A stretch of DNA of 64,000 nucleotides from Monilinia fructicola (taxonomy: Eukaryota; Ascomycota; Leotiomycetes; Helotiales; Sclerotiniaceae): positions 310,001 through 374,000 of the forward strand of contig VICG01000013.1 of assembly GCA_008692225.1 (NCBI GenBank), read 5' to 3'. The notes below the pieces were generated by a model that saw nothing but the letters and a program-made list of their open reading frames with translations, did no database searches and was not told where the DNA came from. Shown in pieces: positions 37,605 through 48,217 of this stretch. A program made the position numbers and the translations under genes. The number at the start of each line of letters is the position of its first letter. The stretch's first letter is position 1.

Positions 37605-38798
37605 GAATTTATCATTTAATTAGCAGGGGAAAATGTAGAAGGAATCTCCAGCTAGGGTGATTCGAGGGGTCGGGTGGTCGGGTGGTCCAAGGGTACACCA
37701 GTGGTATTATTACTGTACTTATTACTTGTACTTGTACGGAGTACTCAGTAGAGTCAGTACAGTCGGGTATTTGTTGTTGTTCCAATTTTCTTTGGTGGGG
37801 TTTACTCCGTACAGTAGAAAGTACGTCGGGTAGGTAGTACTGTACTGTAGGTACTAGGTAGGAGTACTTTGGTAGGGAACCTTATTACTTGATGCTAGCT
37901 GTTTGCTGTTTGCTGTACCTGGCAAGTAGAAAGAAGTTATTAGTCGTGCAGTATGCACCTACACCTAGGCATGTACCTCCTAGTCGTTCACGTGAACTGT
38001 ATTGCCCGGAATACATGGGCATTACGCAATCAATGAATAATCAATCAAGTAAGCAGCCTTGCAACGTGAACGTACCTACGGAGAACAGTACCTACCTAGT
38101 AGGTACCTAGGCAGATAAGAAAAGAAGTTTTCGAGGCTACGCTACTGCAAGTGAAGGACAAGGCGGTAAGGCTGGCACGGACCTTGGTGACTCGGCACGT
38201 GCTCGGGGATTCAATTGGAATACAAGTACTACCTACCCAGGTAGGTAGGTAGGTATGACAAGGGGGAAAATGGCCGTCCTTTACTCTCGGTACTCTGTAC
38301 AGTACCTGGGTATTTATTATTATGAATACTACAAGTACGGAGGAGAGAGTACAGAGTACAAAGCACAGAGTGCGTACCTAGATGATGCAGTATACAATAC
38401 TCCGTAGTATTGAGTACTAGTACTTGTACAGGAGGTAATTAGTCATCAATTACCTAAGTAGGCAGGTAAGACTTACCTAGTAGGTAGTAGGTAAGCAACA
38501 AGCAAGCAAGCAAGCAGTAAAGCAATGAGCAATGAGCAATGAGCAACAAGCTACAACCAATCTTCATCTTCCAAGCTTGTTTATTACCCTCATCATCATC
38601 AATCACCTGCGCAATCAATAATTCAATATATATAAATCAATCAACCAATCAACCAACCAACCAACCAACCAACCAATCAAAGTGAACCTTCAACTTAATT
38701 TAATATTTATTCTTCTCCTTCTTTCTAATAAATTTCACCCTTCACCAGCAAAAGTGAATCATTCACGGCATCAAGAGATCTTTATCTCTGCCGCCAAG
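37605..38798. promoter_or_regulatory. Divergent HAL2-RSM1-like promoter region with GTAC/TACCTA-rich motifs
   Basis: No gene seen. The region is crowded with short GTAC- and TACCTA-like words, and holds three exact TACGGAGTA/TACTCCGTA sites (37735-37743, 37803-37811, 38398-38406). A CCAA repeat (38637-38680) precedes the start of the RSM1-like gene. Confidence 0.55.
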
Positions 38799-40314
38799 AT
38801 GAATACAACCAAAAGAAAGTTCAACGCCCTCCTTAATGGTTTGGGAAGCAAAAAATCCGATTCCTCCTTATCAGCTGGACCACATGAAGTAAACAAAATT
38901 CCCGAGAAACCTCAACCCGATCTAGATTCAAATATGAAGAAACCACGAATCTCATATTCATCTTCAACTGCAAACCGATTATCCTCACTTACGCGCGCAT
39001 CATCTGCGGCTGTATCCGAACTCGATAATGCTCGGAGGAACTTGTCGCCTGTCGCGAAGCTATCCCCCGTTCCAATTTCGACTGAAGACCCTCCTAAATG
39101 GGCGCCCTACGATCGCACCGAATTCCTGAGAAGGTTGAAGTCCTTCTCGAATCTTACCGATTGGACACCAAAGCCAACAAGAGTGAATGAAGTGGAATGG
39201 GCGAAGAGGGGGTGGGTTTGTCAGAAGAAGGAAAGGGTTAGATGTTGTTTCTGTAATGTCGAGATTCTGGTTAAATTGAATAAGAAGGAAGAGGATGGGA
39301 GAGAAAAGGAAGTGTATATTGCGGAAAACATTGGTAGGTGTTTCGGTCGCACATCTATCAATGATGTAGTGCTCACGAATTCAGTAGAAAATGCGTTGGT
39401 TGATAAGTATGTTGAGTTGATCATCACTTCACACGATGAGAGTTGCCCATGGAGGCAAAGAGGTTGCGATGGTAGGTAATCTAGTTCATCTTCCCAGCTT
39501 GGCGGCGACTAACTAGATCGTAGATGTCATATTCAAACTACCTCTCAACAAACCTGCAATTACCATACAAACTCTTCGCGAACGCTACAATGAACTCCAA
39601 CAAAGAGCCGACCACTTACCATATCTCTCCAATATGGCGCCCCCAGAAGGATTCGATATCGATCTCATAACGTCTTACCTCCCTGCAGATTTTCTCGGGT
39701 CCTCTCCTGAAACAGGGCAAGCGAACCCCCCGAACGAAATAAACAAAGTAGCTTTGATGATGTCTCTTTGCGGTTGGCAAGGTCACAAGCACGATCGTCT
39801 TGGGCAGCAATTAGAATCAGTCTCCTGCCAAACATGTTATCGAATTCTTGGTCTCTGGATGTTTAAGAGTAAATCTATTTCTGCCACAGGTCAAGAGACT
39901 GTACCAGCTATCGTTCCCGGTCTCGATCCTATTGCCCAACATCGCGAATATTGTCCTTGGCGGGATCCTGTATCGCAAAATGGGCTCGCTGCAACCCAAA
40001 ATAAAAAACTAAGAGCGCTTGCGGGATGGGAGGTTGTGTTAAGAGTATTGAAGACCGAGCATGGGCTGAGGGTTGGGAGAGAGAAGAATGAAAAGGGTTC
40101 GAGAAGAAGCTATGTTTCACCTGCAACCAACGAGGGTGGTGGTGAATATGGTGATGATCTAACACCTGATTTCGCAGATGATGAGGATGCGAAGAGTATT
40201 CGAGACGCGAAAGACAAGGATTTGATGACGCGATTCAGGAGGGTCAAAACTTTTATTGCATTGAAAAAGCGCCCGAGTGGGGAAGTGAAGAACAAGAGAT
40301 TTAGTGCTGCTTGA
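38799..40314 (+). CDS. C3HC zinc-finger protein, Rsm1/NIPA-like
   Basis: Fungal Rsm1-type proteins take part in nuclear mRNA export; animal NIPA is the relative. CDS join(38799..39333, 39385..39471, 39524..40314), 470 residues. The start ATG 38799 (MNTTKRKFNALLNGLGSKK) has good context GCCAAGATG; a 39-codon upstream in-frame extension is probably 5' leader. The C3HC domain reads WAPYDRTEFLRRLKSF, GWVCQKKERVRCCFCNVEI (CxxC), then HDESCPWRQRGCD (HxxxC). A second, related zinc domain (Rsm1 type) reads MSLCGWQGH...SCQTCYRILGLW and HREYCPWRDP. Intron 1 is 51 nt, free of stops and in frame; intron 2 has branch CTAAC and acceptor TAG. I am fairly sure of the family, less of the function. Confidence 0.88.
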
Positions 40315-41189
40315 TTGTATACGAAAAGAACTTGTTGGAAGCAGAAAGCAGCAAGCAGCAAGCAGCAAGCAGAGAAGCAGAATTATGATGTACGATCACG
40401 AGCAGGAGATTTTATGGGTATTGCTTTCTTTGCGTTGGCGTTGCAGTGGAGTTGATTTCATTCTTGCGCCTGGTTCATTTCTTCTGGAGTAGTGGGTATG
40501 GATCTGGTTTCCCGCGGTTCTCACTCTTAAACGCGAGAACACTCCATCCGGGGAGTATAGCGACATTTCGAGGTCCTCTTTTGTTATCATTTTTTGGAGT
40601 GAAATGCGTGTAGTATATGGGATATTTGTTTTCACGATGAGATGGGATACCCAATACAAATATGCAGTACCCCATACACAGGTATGGGTGCTTGATATAA
40701 TCTTGTAACATACAAATTTCATATCACTTTGCATAGCGCTCTGCTGCACATTCGTGCGCTGGAATGTGAAGAATATATTGCAATATTGATGTTGATGTTG
40801 ATGTTTCTATCATCATACTTCAATCACTGGTATACAGTATCTTCCTCGCTGCAAACCAACAAAACTCCGAAGAACGAAAGTGTAGTGATGAAATTTAACG
40901 TTTCCTACTCTTACTACTATGCGCATACGATATTCCCGTCACCTCATCTTCTCTGGGAGTGTTAGGAGGTTGAGATGTGGAAGTGTGGGGGTGTTTGAAC
41001 TAATGCTTGGTCTAGTATATTTTATGGGATGTTTGGGTGGGATATCATGGAGTTGGGTTATGGATTATGGGCTATAGACGAGGAAAAAAAAACTTGTCTA
41101 CCCCTCATCCAATTCCCCATACCAAAATGAACAATAGACCAAGTCCAAGATCCTTCACCACAATCACCTCGATCCTCTCAATCACCCCA
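40315..41189. other. Intergenic region between convergent genes
   Basis: No gene seen. It begins with a small GCAGCAA repeat (about 40339-40380). Confidence 0.7.
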
Positions 41190-42440
41190 TCAACCCTCAT
41201 TCCACCCATACTCCACCAAACTCTCCTCCTTCCCACCCCCTAGAAACCACGGCCCCAACAGCGTCGCCACCCGAGTCCAAGAAACAAACCCCAGGATCCC
41301 ATACAAAACCCGAATCCCCCACTCGGTCTGCGGATTCAAGATCCCCGGCGCCCCCGGCGGCAATTTCTGCACCCGCTCCACCACCGGCCTCATCCTCCCC
41401 TCGTACTTCCTCAACCCCTCTTCCCAGTCACCCTTGCACGCCCCCAGCTCCCCGGCAAGATGATACGCGCCCAGGATCGCGGAGCTGGTGCCCATGCCCG
41501 AGATGGGCGAGGGACAGTACCCCGCATCGCCCACGAGGGCGATCCTGCCGCGGAAGAACTGCGGCGGGTGCACCTGCGCGATCTCCTGCATGTAGTAATC
41601 GGGCGCGGCATCCATGCCGTCCAAGACCCGCGCCGCTTCCCACCCCATATCGCTCATCTCCTGCCTCCAGGCGCTCTTCTGCTCCGCGGGCGTCATCTCG
41701 AGGTACCGGACCAGCTTGCACGTTTTGCGCGGGTCCGTGATGCTGAGGTATACCCTCGTCGTCGCGCTGCCGCGCACGTTATCCGGCCGCATCAAGATCA
41801 AGCGTCCGCGGGGCGCGTTGTACCACTTGCCCCACGCGTCATCGTGCGGCGCCTTGGCGATGCTGAAGTACGACGTGTACTGGAAGAGCGACTTCAAGCC
41901 ATCGTCCGGGAGCGGCATGGCCAGCCGGCGCGTTTTCGAGCGCATGCCGTCCGCGCCCACGACCAGGTCGAACGTCTGCGGCTCCCCCTTGGCAAACGTC
42001 GCGCGGACCCCCTCCGCCGTCTCGTCCAGCGCCGTCACATGATCGTCCCAGATGTACTCGGTGGTGTCGCGCGTGCGCTCGTAGAAGATGGCGGCGAGGT
42101 CGCCGCGCAGGATCTCGATGTCGCTCGTGAACGAATGGCCGTCGGCCTCCATGGGGAAGCGGGCCCGGGCCGCCCCGTCCTTGTCGACGAATTGCAGACC
42201 GATCTCGTGGGTGACTTTGGACCGGATGCGCTCTTCGAGGCCCATGCGCGATATCACGGCGCGCGCCGCCCCGCGGATGTCTACCCCTTGGCCGGCGGAG
42301 CGGAGGGAGGGCGATCGCTCGATGATGGTGGTGCGGATCGAGGCGCGGTGGAGCCAGTAGGCTAGGACTGGGCCGGCGATGCTGGCGCCTGAGATGAGGA
42401 TGTGGGGTTTGCGGGTTGTGGTGGGGGGTGGGCTGGACAT
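41190..42440 (-). CDS. FAD-dependent monooxygenase (PHBH-fold)
   Basis: Single exon of 416 residues from ATG 42440. A dinucleotide-binding motif at residues 14-26 (ILISGASIAGPVLAYWL, a GxSxxGxxxA variant), the DG motif near residue 150 (LVVGADGMRSKTRR) and the GD motif near 290 (RIALVGDAGYCPSPISGMGTS) define a group A flavin monooxygenase of the PHBH/TetX/salicylate-hydroxylase superfamily. It would use FAD and NAD(P)H to hydroxylate an unknown small aromatic or polyketide substrate. A hydrophobic C-terminal segment (WGIRVLYGILGFVSWTRVATLLGPW) may anchor it to a membrane. There are no neighbouring biosynthetic genes. The coding region is much richer in G+C than its neighbours, with mostly G- or C-ending codons. 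Substrate not inferable. Confidence 0.93.
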   Translation of the reverse strand: MSSPPPTTTRKPHILISGASIAGPVLAYWLHRASIRTTIIERSPSLRSAGQGVDIRGAARAVISRMGLEERIRSKVTHEIGLQFVDKDGAARARFPMEADGHSFTSDIEILRGDLAAIFYERTRDTTEYIWDDHVTALDETAEGVRATFAKGEPQTFDLVVGADGMRSKTRRLAMPLPDDGLKSLFQYTSYFSIAKAPHDDAWGKWYNAPRGRLILMRPDNVRGSATTRVYLSITDPRKTCKLVRYLEMTPAEQKSAWRQEMSDMGWEAARVLDGMDAAPDYYMQEIAQVHPPQFFRGRIALVGDAGYCPSPISGMGTSSAILGAYHLAGELGACKGDWEEGLRKYEGRMRPVVERVQKLPPGAPGILNPQTEWGIRVLYGILGFVSWTRVATLLGPWFLGGGKEESLVEYGWNEG

Positions 42441-45400
42441 TCTGCTGGGGGTTGATTGGTGGGCAAGGAGGAAACTAGGTAGGCCTGGTGAGGAGGGACG
42501 GGATGCGGAATCTGCGGATTCTGTCGTCTCGTTGGATATAGCTGTCGATATTGATCAACACCTATTTTATCATCGATATGACCGTGCTGCCACTCGGCAA
42601 ATTTTTAATCTTCCATAAACAATAAATCTTGTCCGTATTGTAATGTGGAGGATAAGCCGTGTTGCGCTGGTGAGATGGTGATGTCATAGACTCAGCCCTC
42701 TGCTTAAAATCTACAATTCCTTTCCTTTCCGCGAGACGACAGTATCTGGTACCTGAAACGTGGAATACAATCCAAATCCAATACACAAAAAGAAACAAAC
42801 TGAATATTTCCACGGGAATCAATAGATAATATATATAGAAACAGCCCGCCCCGCGGCGACCACAAGTCCGGACGGGGTCTTGTAAGTTCCATGTCCGCGT
42901 AAACCTCCGCTACGTACAGAGCTCGGAGGAACCTATACCAACGCGCCGTCTTTGGCGTGTTAATCAGATTCAGTAATTAGACGCATTTTTTTCTTTCGCC
43001 CAAGCGGAACATTTCCCTCGAAGGAGGAAGTACGTCCTGGGCCCTTCCTTATCTTCCGGCCATCCATTCACCGCTAAAGCAGCGATTTTTCGATCGTTTA
43101 TGCACTTTTCGCGAAATGCTATGTATGATTTTTTGGAAATGCGGAAAATTGAAAATGTGAATTTTCATCAAGATGGCTAAAAGGTAGATGGGAATCTTGA
43201 TAGAATCTTTGGATCGTCAATATCGAATGCTGTAATTAATGCTCTACTTAGCAGTAAGTGTTCTCTTTTAACATTCGCATATCAAGGTTATCCCTAATTG
43301 ATCATAGGCGAATCCCTCCAACGTTCACCGAATGATAGAGGCAAGCCCTAAACCAAGATGAAAGTACTGGAGTAACCATTTTTGATGTAAAACGGGACTG
43401 GCATGTAAGGATGAGGATTTAGCTCTTGTGGCCTTCCGTTAAGGTAATGGTAGTAGTTCTTTGATTTGAACTGCTGCTCCATCGATGAAGGAAAGAAGAC
43501 TCATCCTGCACCGTTCTCAAAAGGGTTGCAACGTGGGCTGCTGGACTGTTTAACAAAGAGTGTGACGAAACTTTTTTTTTCTTCGACTAAAAGACATATA
43601 TTCCTGGGGAGTTTCAACAAGTGATCAATTGTATTGATTTTACATAGTAAGGCTTTCTTGATTGTGGCAGATATTCTTTACTCTTTGTTTTCTACGAGTA
43701 GTTTTCTGTATGGTGGGAATGAATCTTGGGCGATGATGATGGCGATGATAATAATGATGATAAACTTCTGCTCGAGTAAAGGAAAAGATGAAAGGGGCCA
43801 ATGGTAACAGGCGAGCCGGAAAAGGGAGGCGAGATTAGAGAAAGCTTAATTAACCTCTCAACAGGGCTGGACATCTGTACTCTACCTGGGGTATAATTAT
43901 CCTGCCTCTTATCCAACGCTACATCTAAGTACCCTTTAGGATATCGAAAAGGGGAGATGTCTACATTTGTTGATCATGTTTCTAAAATTCTAACCATTTT
44001 CAATATCGGGGTCTGTATACAAATGATGAGTCGATTATCATCAAGTAGTTATATTAAACGCTGGTAAGGCTAAGTTCTTCTTCTTCTTTTAAAAAGGGCT
44101 TCCGATTCATGTATGAGCGAAGGTGGCCTAATCACGATTTTAGATGAATACTTGATCAGTTCAAGTCAAATCATGTTTTGTCAACGGATGATTTGAGTAT
44201 CAATGAATCGATATTTGCTATTGCTCGGAGCGGATGAAAATGATATTGAAAAATAAAAGAAACTGCGACTGGATTTGAGGGAATACTTCGAGTAAGTAAA
44301 ACATAGATCGTGGAAAAAGAATAAGTGGCAGCTAGATATCAAGCGTCGAAGGAAGCGCAGTGTGGAAAGAAGTTCATTGGCAAGAAACTAACTTGATGTG
44401 ATCACCACCAGGAGCCGCAGAAAGGGGTAAGTGCGTGCGCGTAAACTTATTCCGTATCACATATGGAGCTAGCTGGATCTTTGAGCAGCAGCTGGAGCTT
44501 AGAGAATGGCTTTGAAATCATCTGCAGTAGGAAGCTTGAACGAATATCACGCGTGCTTCTAATTTCGACATATCTCCGTGTGCCATGGAACTCAAGTTCG
44601 TTACATGAGGGAAAAAACTTTTAGGGGAGTGCGGCAATACTGTAGGGTACGCTGGCGCTTCTGTGGGCCAGGAAAGGGATATGATACTGTACAAAGTCCC
44701 CGCGAATCTCCCAGTCATGGATGAGATATTTAATCTTGTTTGTCTCATCAACGATTGTCACCACAAGATTTTCGTCATCAATATCGTTATCACCAGCCTA
44801 GCCCATCAAGTACCGATGATGATATCTTTTACCCCAGGGGCTTCTTGGTCGGATGGGCCAGGACATTATTGTTGATCAAGGGTCCAGTATTGGCGTTCAT
44901 CTTCTTTTCACGCTTTCGACTGTCGATGATGGGATGGCATCTGCTCTTATTATCGATCAGTTTTTGCAATCTTTCACCCAATGAATATAGTGTGAAGGAG
45001 TTTAAACAAAGATTCAAAGGCATAAATCGACTAGGATGAAATACAACTCAAAGAGCTTGAAGACATTGGCCCTAATGACATCAATACATCTTCCAATATA
45101 CAAGATACTGAAATTTCTTGAGATTCAATAGATGCTATTACAACGAGAGTTGCATAGGTTATTGGGTGTATATGTCAGAGGTTTGGAGCTGTATTATATA
45201 CGAGAACAATCGTTAATCAAGGTAGCCTTGAAGAAGTATATATACTTCAACTCTGAATCGTTTAAAAAGAACTATTAAAGATACAAACACATAAGAAATG
45301 AAAAGGAGCGTAGAAAGACTAGAACCTTAGTTTGTCATTTTGGATGATAACCAAAGAAAGGAGAAAAGTGACAGTTAGTTTTAACAAAATCGAGAACCAC

Positions 45401-46495
45401 CTGAACTATACTAGGCCTAGCTGATATTGTCATGACAAAAATCGTTTGATCTGAGTATTGAACTTCGATATCGAACTACAATGCGTGAGTTAGTATCGAA
45501 CCTTACGCTTCTGCACAATCTCAAGCAACAGAAATTATAATGGAAGTGGAAGATCACGTCGCAACGCATTACTACTAAAACTGGAGAGAGGGACTTGGTC
45601 TATAGTGGCCACACGATCGATGTACATGATATCGTTGTATTGGCGACCACTTCTAATCAATGGAGGAGGGTTTCCACACTTGCAATACCCTTGTTAATAT
45701 CCATGAATTAATTCTGCTGTTCGGATTTCTTCTTCAACTCCACAAAGATTGAGAGGACAGCTCGGGTAATGAGGAGTATTGAGGCCTGAGATCAATCTAA
45801 TGATACTCTACTGCTGCTGTTCGCCTACCCAGTGGATTCGTTGAGCATTGATAGACAGGTTTTTCAGAGCACCCACGCTCACAAATGAAGAATCCGGGAG
45901 TTATAATCATAGTCTTCAATTTTTATTACCGCGTATTTGTGAAAGAAACTAACTCTATCAAGCATAGAGCTTAGATATACCAATTCCCAGTTAGCTTCCT
46001 CCCGAAGAGACAGCTAAACCAATTGTTTAGTCCAACTATTTGCTGGTAATCGGAGCTGTGTATTGAGGACAAGATTACTTCCGTCGGCTAACCGGAGTAA
46101 AGAATGAGGCATATCTATGCAGGTAATATTCAACTCACAAGTTGAGACAGCGACATACCCTTTGGCATCTGAACGACGGGTTTTGATCAGAGACTGCATA
46201 TTCCTTCAATAATGCGAGTGTCTGATTATTGGCCGATAGATTTATCCCGATTAGTTTTTCTTCTTCCACTTCATACAGCAAGGACCATAATGTGAATTGC
46301 TTAAATTTACTAATCCACCTATGAGCTGTTGATGTCTTCCAGCATTTCTGACACGGGTTGAAATGCATGAAGTAGAGGTTGTACTGGAAACCTCCATAAA
46401 CCTTTTGGCGGTTTAAGGTGATATCTCTTCATTAGATCATCATCAACCATGCATCAAATGTAAATACCGAACACCCTCATCGCCATGCGAGACTA
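42441..46495. other. Gene-poor region, 4 kb
   Basis: No gene recognised. AT-moderate sequence with short frames only (for example 44663-45039 plus, 46135-46368 minus), none resembling a known protein. It may contain decayed repeats, but I could not identify one. Confidence 0.6.
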
Positions 46496-47848
46496 TCATT
46501 TTCCACCCCTGCCCTTGCCCCTTCCCCTTCCACCCCCTCTGCCACGTCTCCCCCCTCTCTTGTTGCCTCGTGAATTTCCCTCGTCAAACCTCTCATACAA
46601 TTTCTCTTCTCCGAATGCACAATCTCCCATTCTCAGATAGCTGATTATTCCTTGATCGTTGACTGCTAAGATAACATTCCTGTATCCATGTCTGATCCTG
46701 TGATACATTTTAGTCGGGCCCTCCATATTCTTTCCGGGTGGATCCCAAGGTGAACTATCGAATAACGATACAACTTCTGGTAATGTAGGCACAAAGGTTT
46801 CTCTCGCATCTACTACGGCTATGCGGAAATCTGGCGACCCTGGGTTAGTTTTTGCGAACGTAGGGATGCTACTGGGTTTCCAGATATGGAAACAAACTCG
46901 AAATGGATGAGAGGGGGGGTGAGATGATTCATTGAGTGTTGAAGACGGTTTGTAGCGGGGTATCACCGCCAATTGACGATAGATAGAATCGTACGACCTA
47001 TATAAGCCAGGCTTTACTAATGGACCATACGGAGAATGTGTGATATCTTTTGCGAAAAGGTTGAACAGCCAACTGAACATGCCATTTGACTCTCCTGGTG
47101 CAGATCCGTGTTCGAAAGATTTGGTTGGAATGTTGGGATCCCAATCTGGACCTCTCATAACGACATATCCATTTCTTTTCAAATTGGCATAGACATTATA
47201 TCTTTCCAAACTGATCTTTCCTCTCTCACCATCTAGACCAACAAGCATAGCATAGGCAGCTTGTAAACTCATTGGTGCACCATCGTCTTCATCTCCCTTG
47301 TTTTCAATCTTCTCAAAGTCTCCATCTTCAACTCCATGGTATGAGGACTTATTTGGCCACCATAGATCCAAGTTCCCTCTCTCGACTAAGTATAAAGCCT
47401 CTTCGGGTAATAACCACAAACTACTCTTGTGCTTCCCTTCATTCGACCTCCCAATTGTCCTAAAATGCGGTCCTCTAGGTGCCTCCACCACCACAACATG
47501 ATCTGCCCCCAAACCCTTCCTCCATTCCTCCCCTACTACCTCATCTCTCTCCAATCCCTTCGTTACACCCTCCCCATAATAAAAGCCCCTTATGTGCGCT
47601 TTTGGCAGGTGAAACCTTGTATAATCGAGCGCATCGTGCATTGCTTGCCTGGATGCAGCTAATACACCATCTTGTTGTTTCGTACCATGAGGTTCAAAAT
47701 CTTTCTCTCCTCGTTTGGGAAGTGACCCAGTCTTTGAACTAAGGGATGCGAGGAGCCGAAAGTCTTGTGTCTCGTCACCTTCTTCATTGTCTTCGTTTGG
47801 TTGATTATAGAGAGAGGTTATTGGCGCATCTTCGTCCATATCTGCCAT
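46496..47848 (-). CDS. SEN54: tRNA-splicing endonuclease subunit Sen54
   Basis: Structural subunit of the tetrameric Sen2-Sen34-Sen15-Sen54 enzyme that cuts introns from pre-tRNAs (on the mitochondrial surface in yeast, nuclear in animals). Single exon, 450 residues, start ATG 47848. N-terminal Sen54 domain: RGEKDFEPHGTKQQ, then GRSNEGKHKSSLWLLPEEALYLVERGNLDLWW, then SLQAAYAMLV and YNVYANLKRNGYVVMRG, the diagnostic blocks in order. The C-terminal part has FRIAVVDARETFVPTL and ILAVNDQGIISYLRMGDCAFGEEKLYE. The product ends in a Gly/Arg-rich tail (GGRRGRGGGRGRGKGRGGK), likely an RNA-binding extension. A split tRNA gene lies 267 bp upstream. Confidence 0.95.
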   Translation of the reverse strand: MADMDEDAPITSLYNQPNEDNEEGDETQDFRLLASLSSKTGSLPKRGEKDFEPHGTKQQDGVLAASRQAMHDALDYTRFHLPKAHIRGFYYGEGVTKGLERDEVVGEEWRKGLGADHVVVVEAPRGPHFRTIGRSNEGKHKSSLWLLPEEALYLVERGNLDLWWPNKSSYHGVEDGDFEKIENKGDEDDGAPMSLQAAYAMLVGLDGERGKISLERYNVYANLKRNGYVVMRGPDWDPNIPTKSFEHGSAPGESNGMFSWLFNLFAKDITHSPYGPLVKPGLYRSYDSIYRQLAVIPRYKPSSTLNESSHPPSHPFRVCFHIWKPSSIPTFAKTNPGSPDFRIAVVDARETFVPTLPEVVSLFDSSPWDPPGKNMEGPTKMYHRIRHGYRNVILAVNDQGIISYLRMGDCAFGEEKLYERFDEGNSRGNKRGGRRGRGGGRGRGKGRGGK

Positions 47849-48114
47849 TACGTGGATTTGGTTTTGCTCTTACTGAGGTTTGTGATTGGAGGTGCTGCTG
47901 AGATATCCTAGCTCTTAGTAAATTTTATTTTTCAGCCTTGCAGAAAGGCTCCATGAGTTCCGACTTGTGGCCGAGACTAGTCCCACTATTACCCTTGGAC
48001 TCAGATTAGTAATATCCATGGATATTTGATACGATATACCCGAGCTGCAGCGATGTGGAGAATAAGTATTAAATTAACAAGCACTCATTCATCCAAAACC
48101 AGCAATGGTTAACC

Positions 48115-48217
48115 GGGAGTTTGGCCGAGTGGTTAAGGCGTTGTGTTTAGGTAACTTCGAGAGAAGACCCATTACCGCAATCAGTTTCTGGCGAGGGTTC
48201 GAATCCCTCAGCTCTCA
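48115..48217 (+). tRNA. tRNA-Leu(UAG) with intron
   Basis: Acceptor arms GGGAGTT and AGCTCTC pair (with two G-U wobbles), discriminator A. D-arm GCC...GGC, anticodon stem TTGTG with CGCAA, anticodon TAG at 48148-48150. The 23-nt intron occupies 48152-48174 after position 37, the canonical site. A type II variable arm forms CAG-TTT-CTG, and the T arm is GAGGG-TTCGAAT-CCCTC. Anticodon, long variable arm and A73 all fit Leu. The 5' half strongly resembles other fungal split Leu(UAG) genes. A T run near 48252-48260 is the likely Pol III terminator. Confidence 0.95.

Noticed and set aside
41460..42365. 301-codon plus-strand open frame opposite the monooxygenase
   Set aside because: An antisense frame kept open by the high G/C third positions of the real gene on the minus strand.
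11376..42440. A biosynthetic gene cluster built around LCB3 and the monooxygenase
   Set aside because: The genes between them are unrelated housekeeping genes, and there is no synthase, transporter or cluster regulator.
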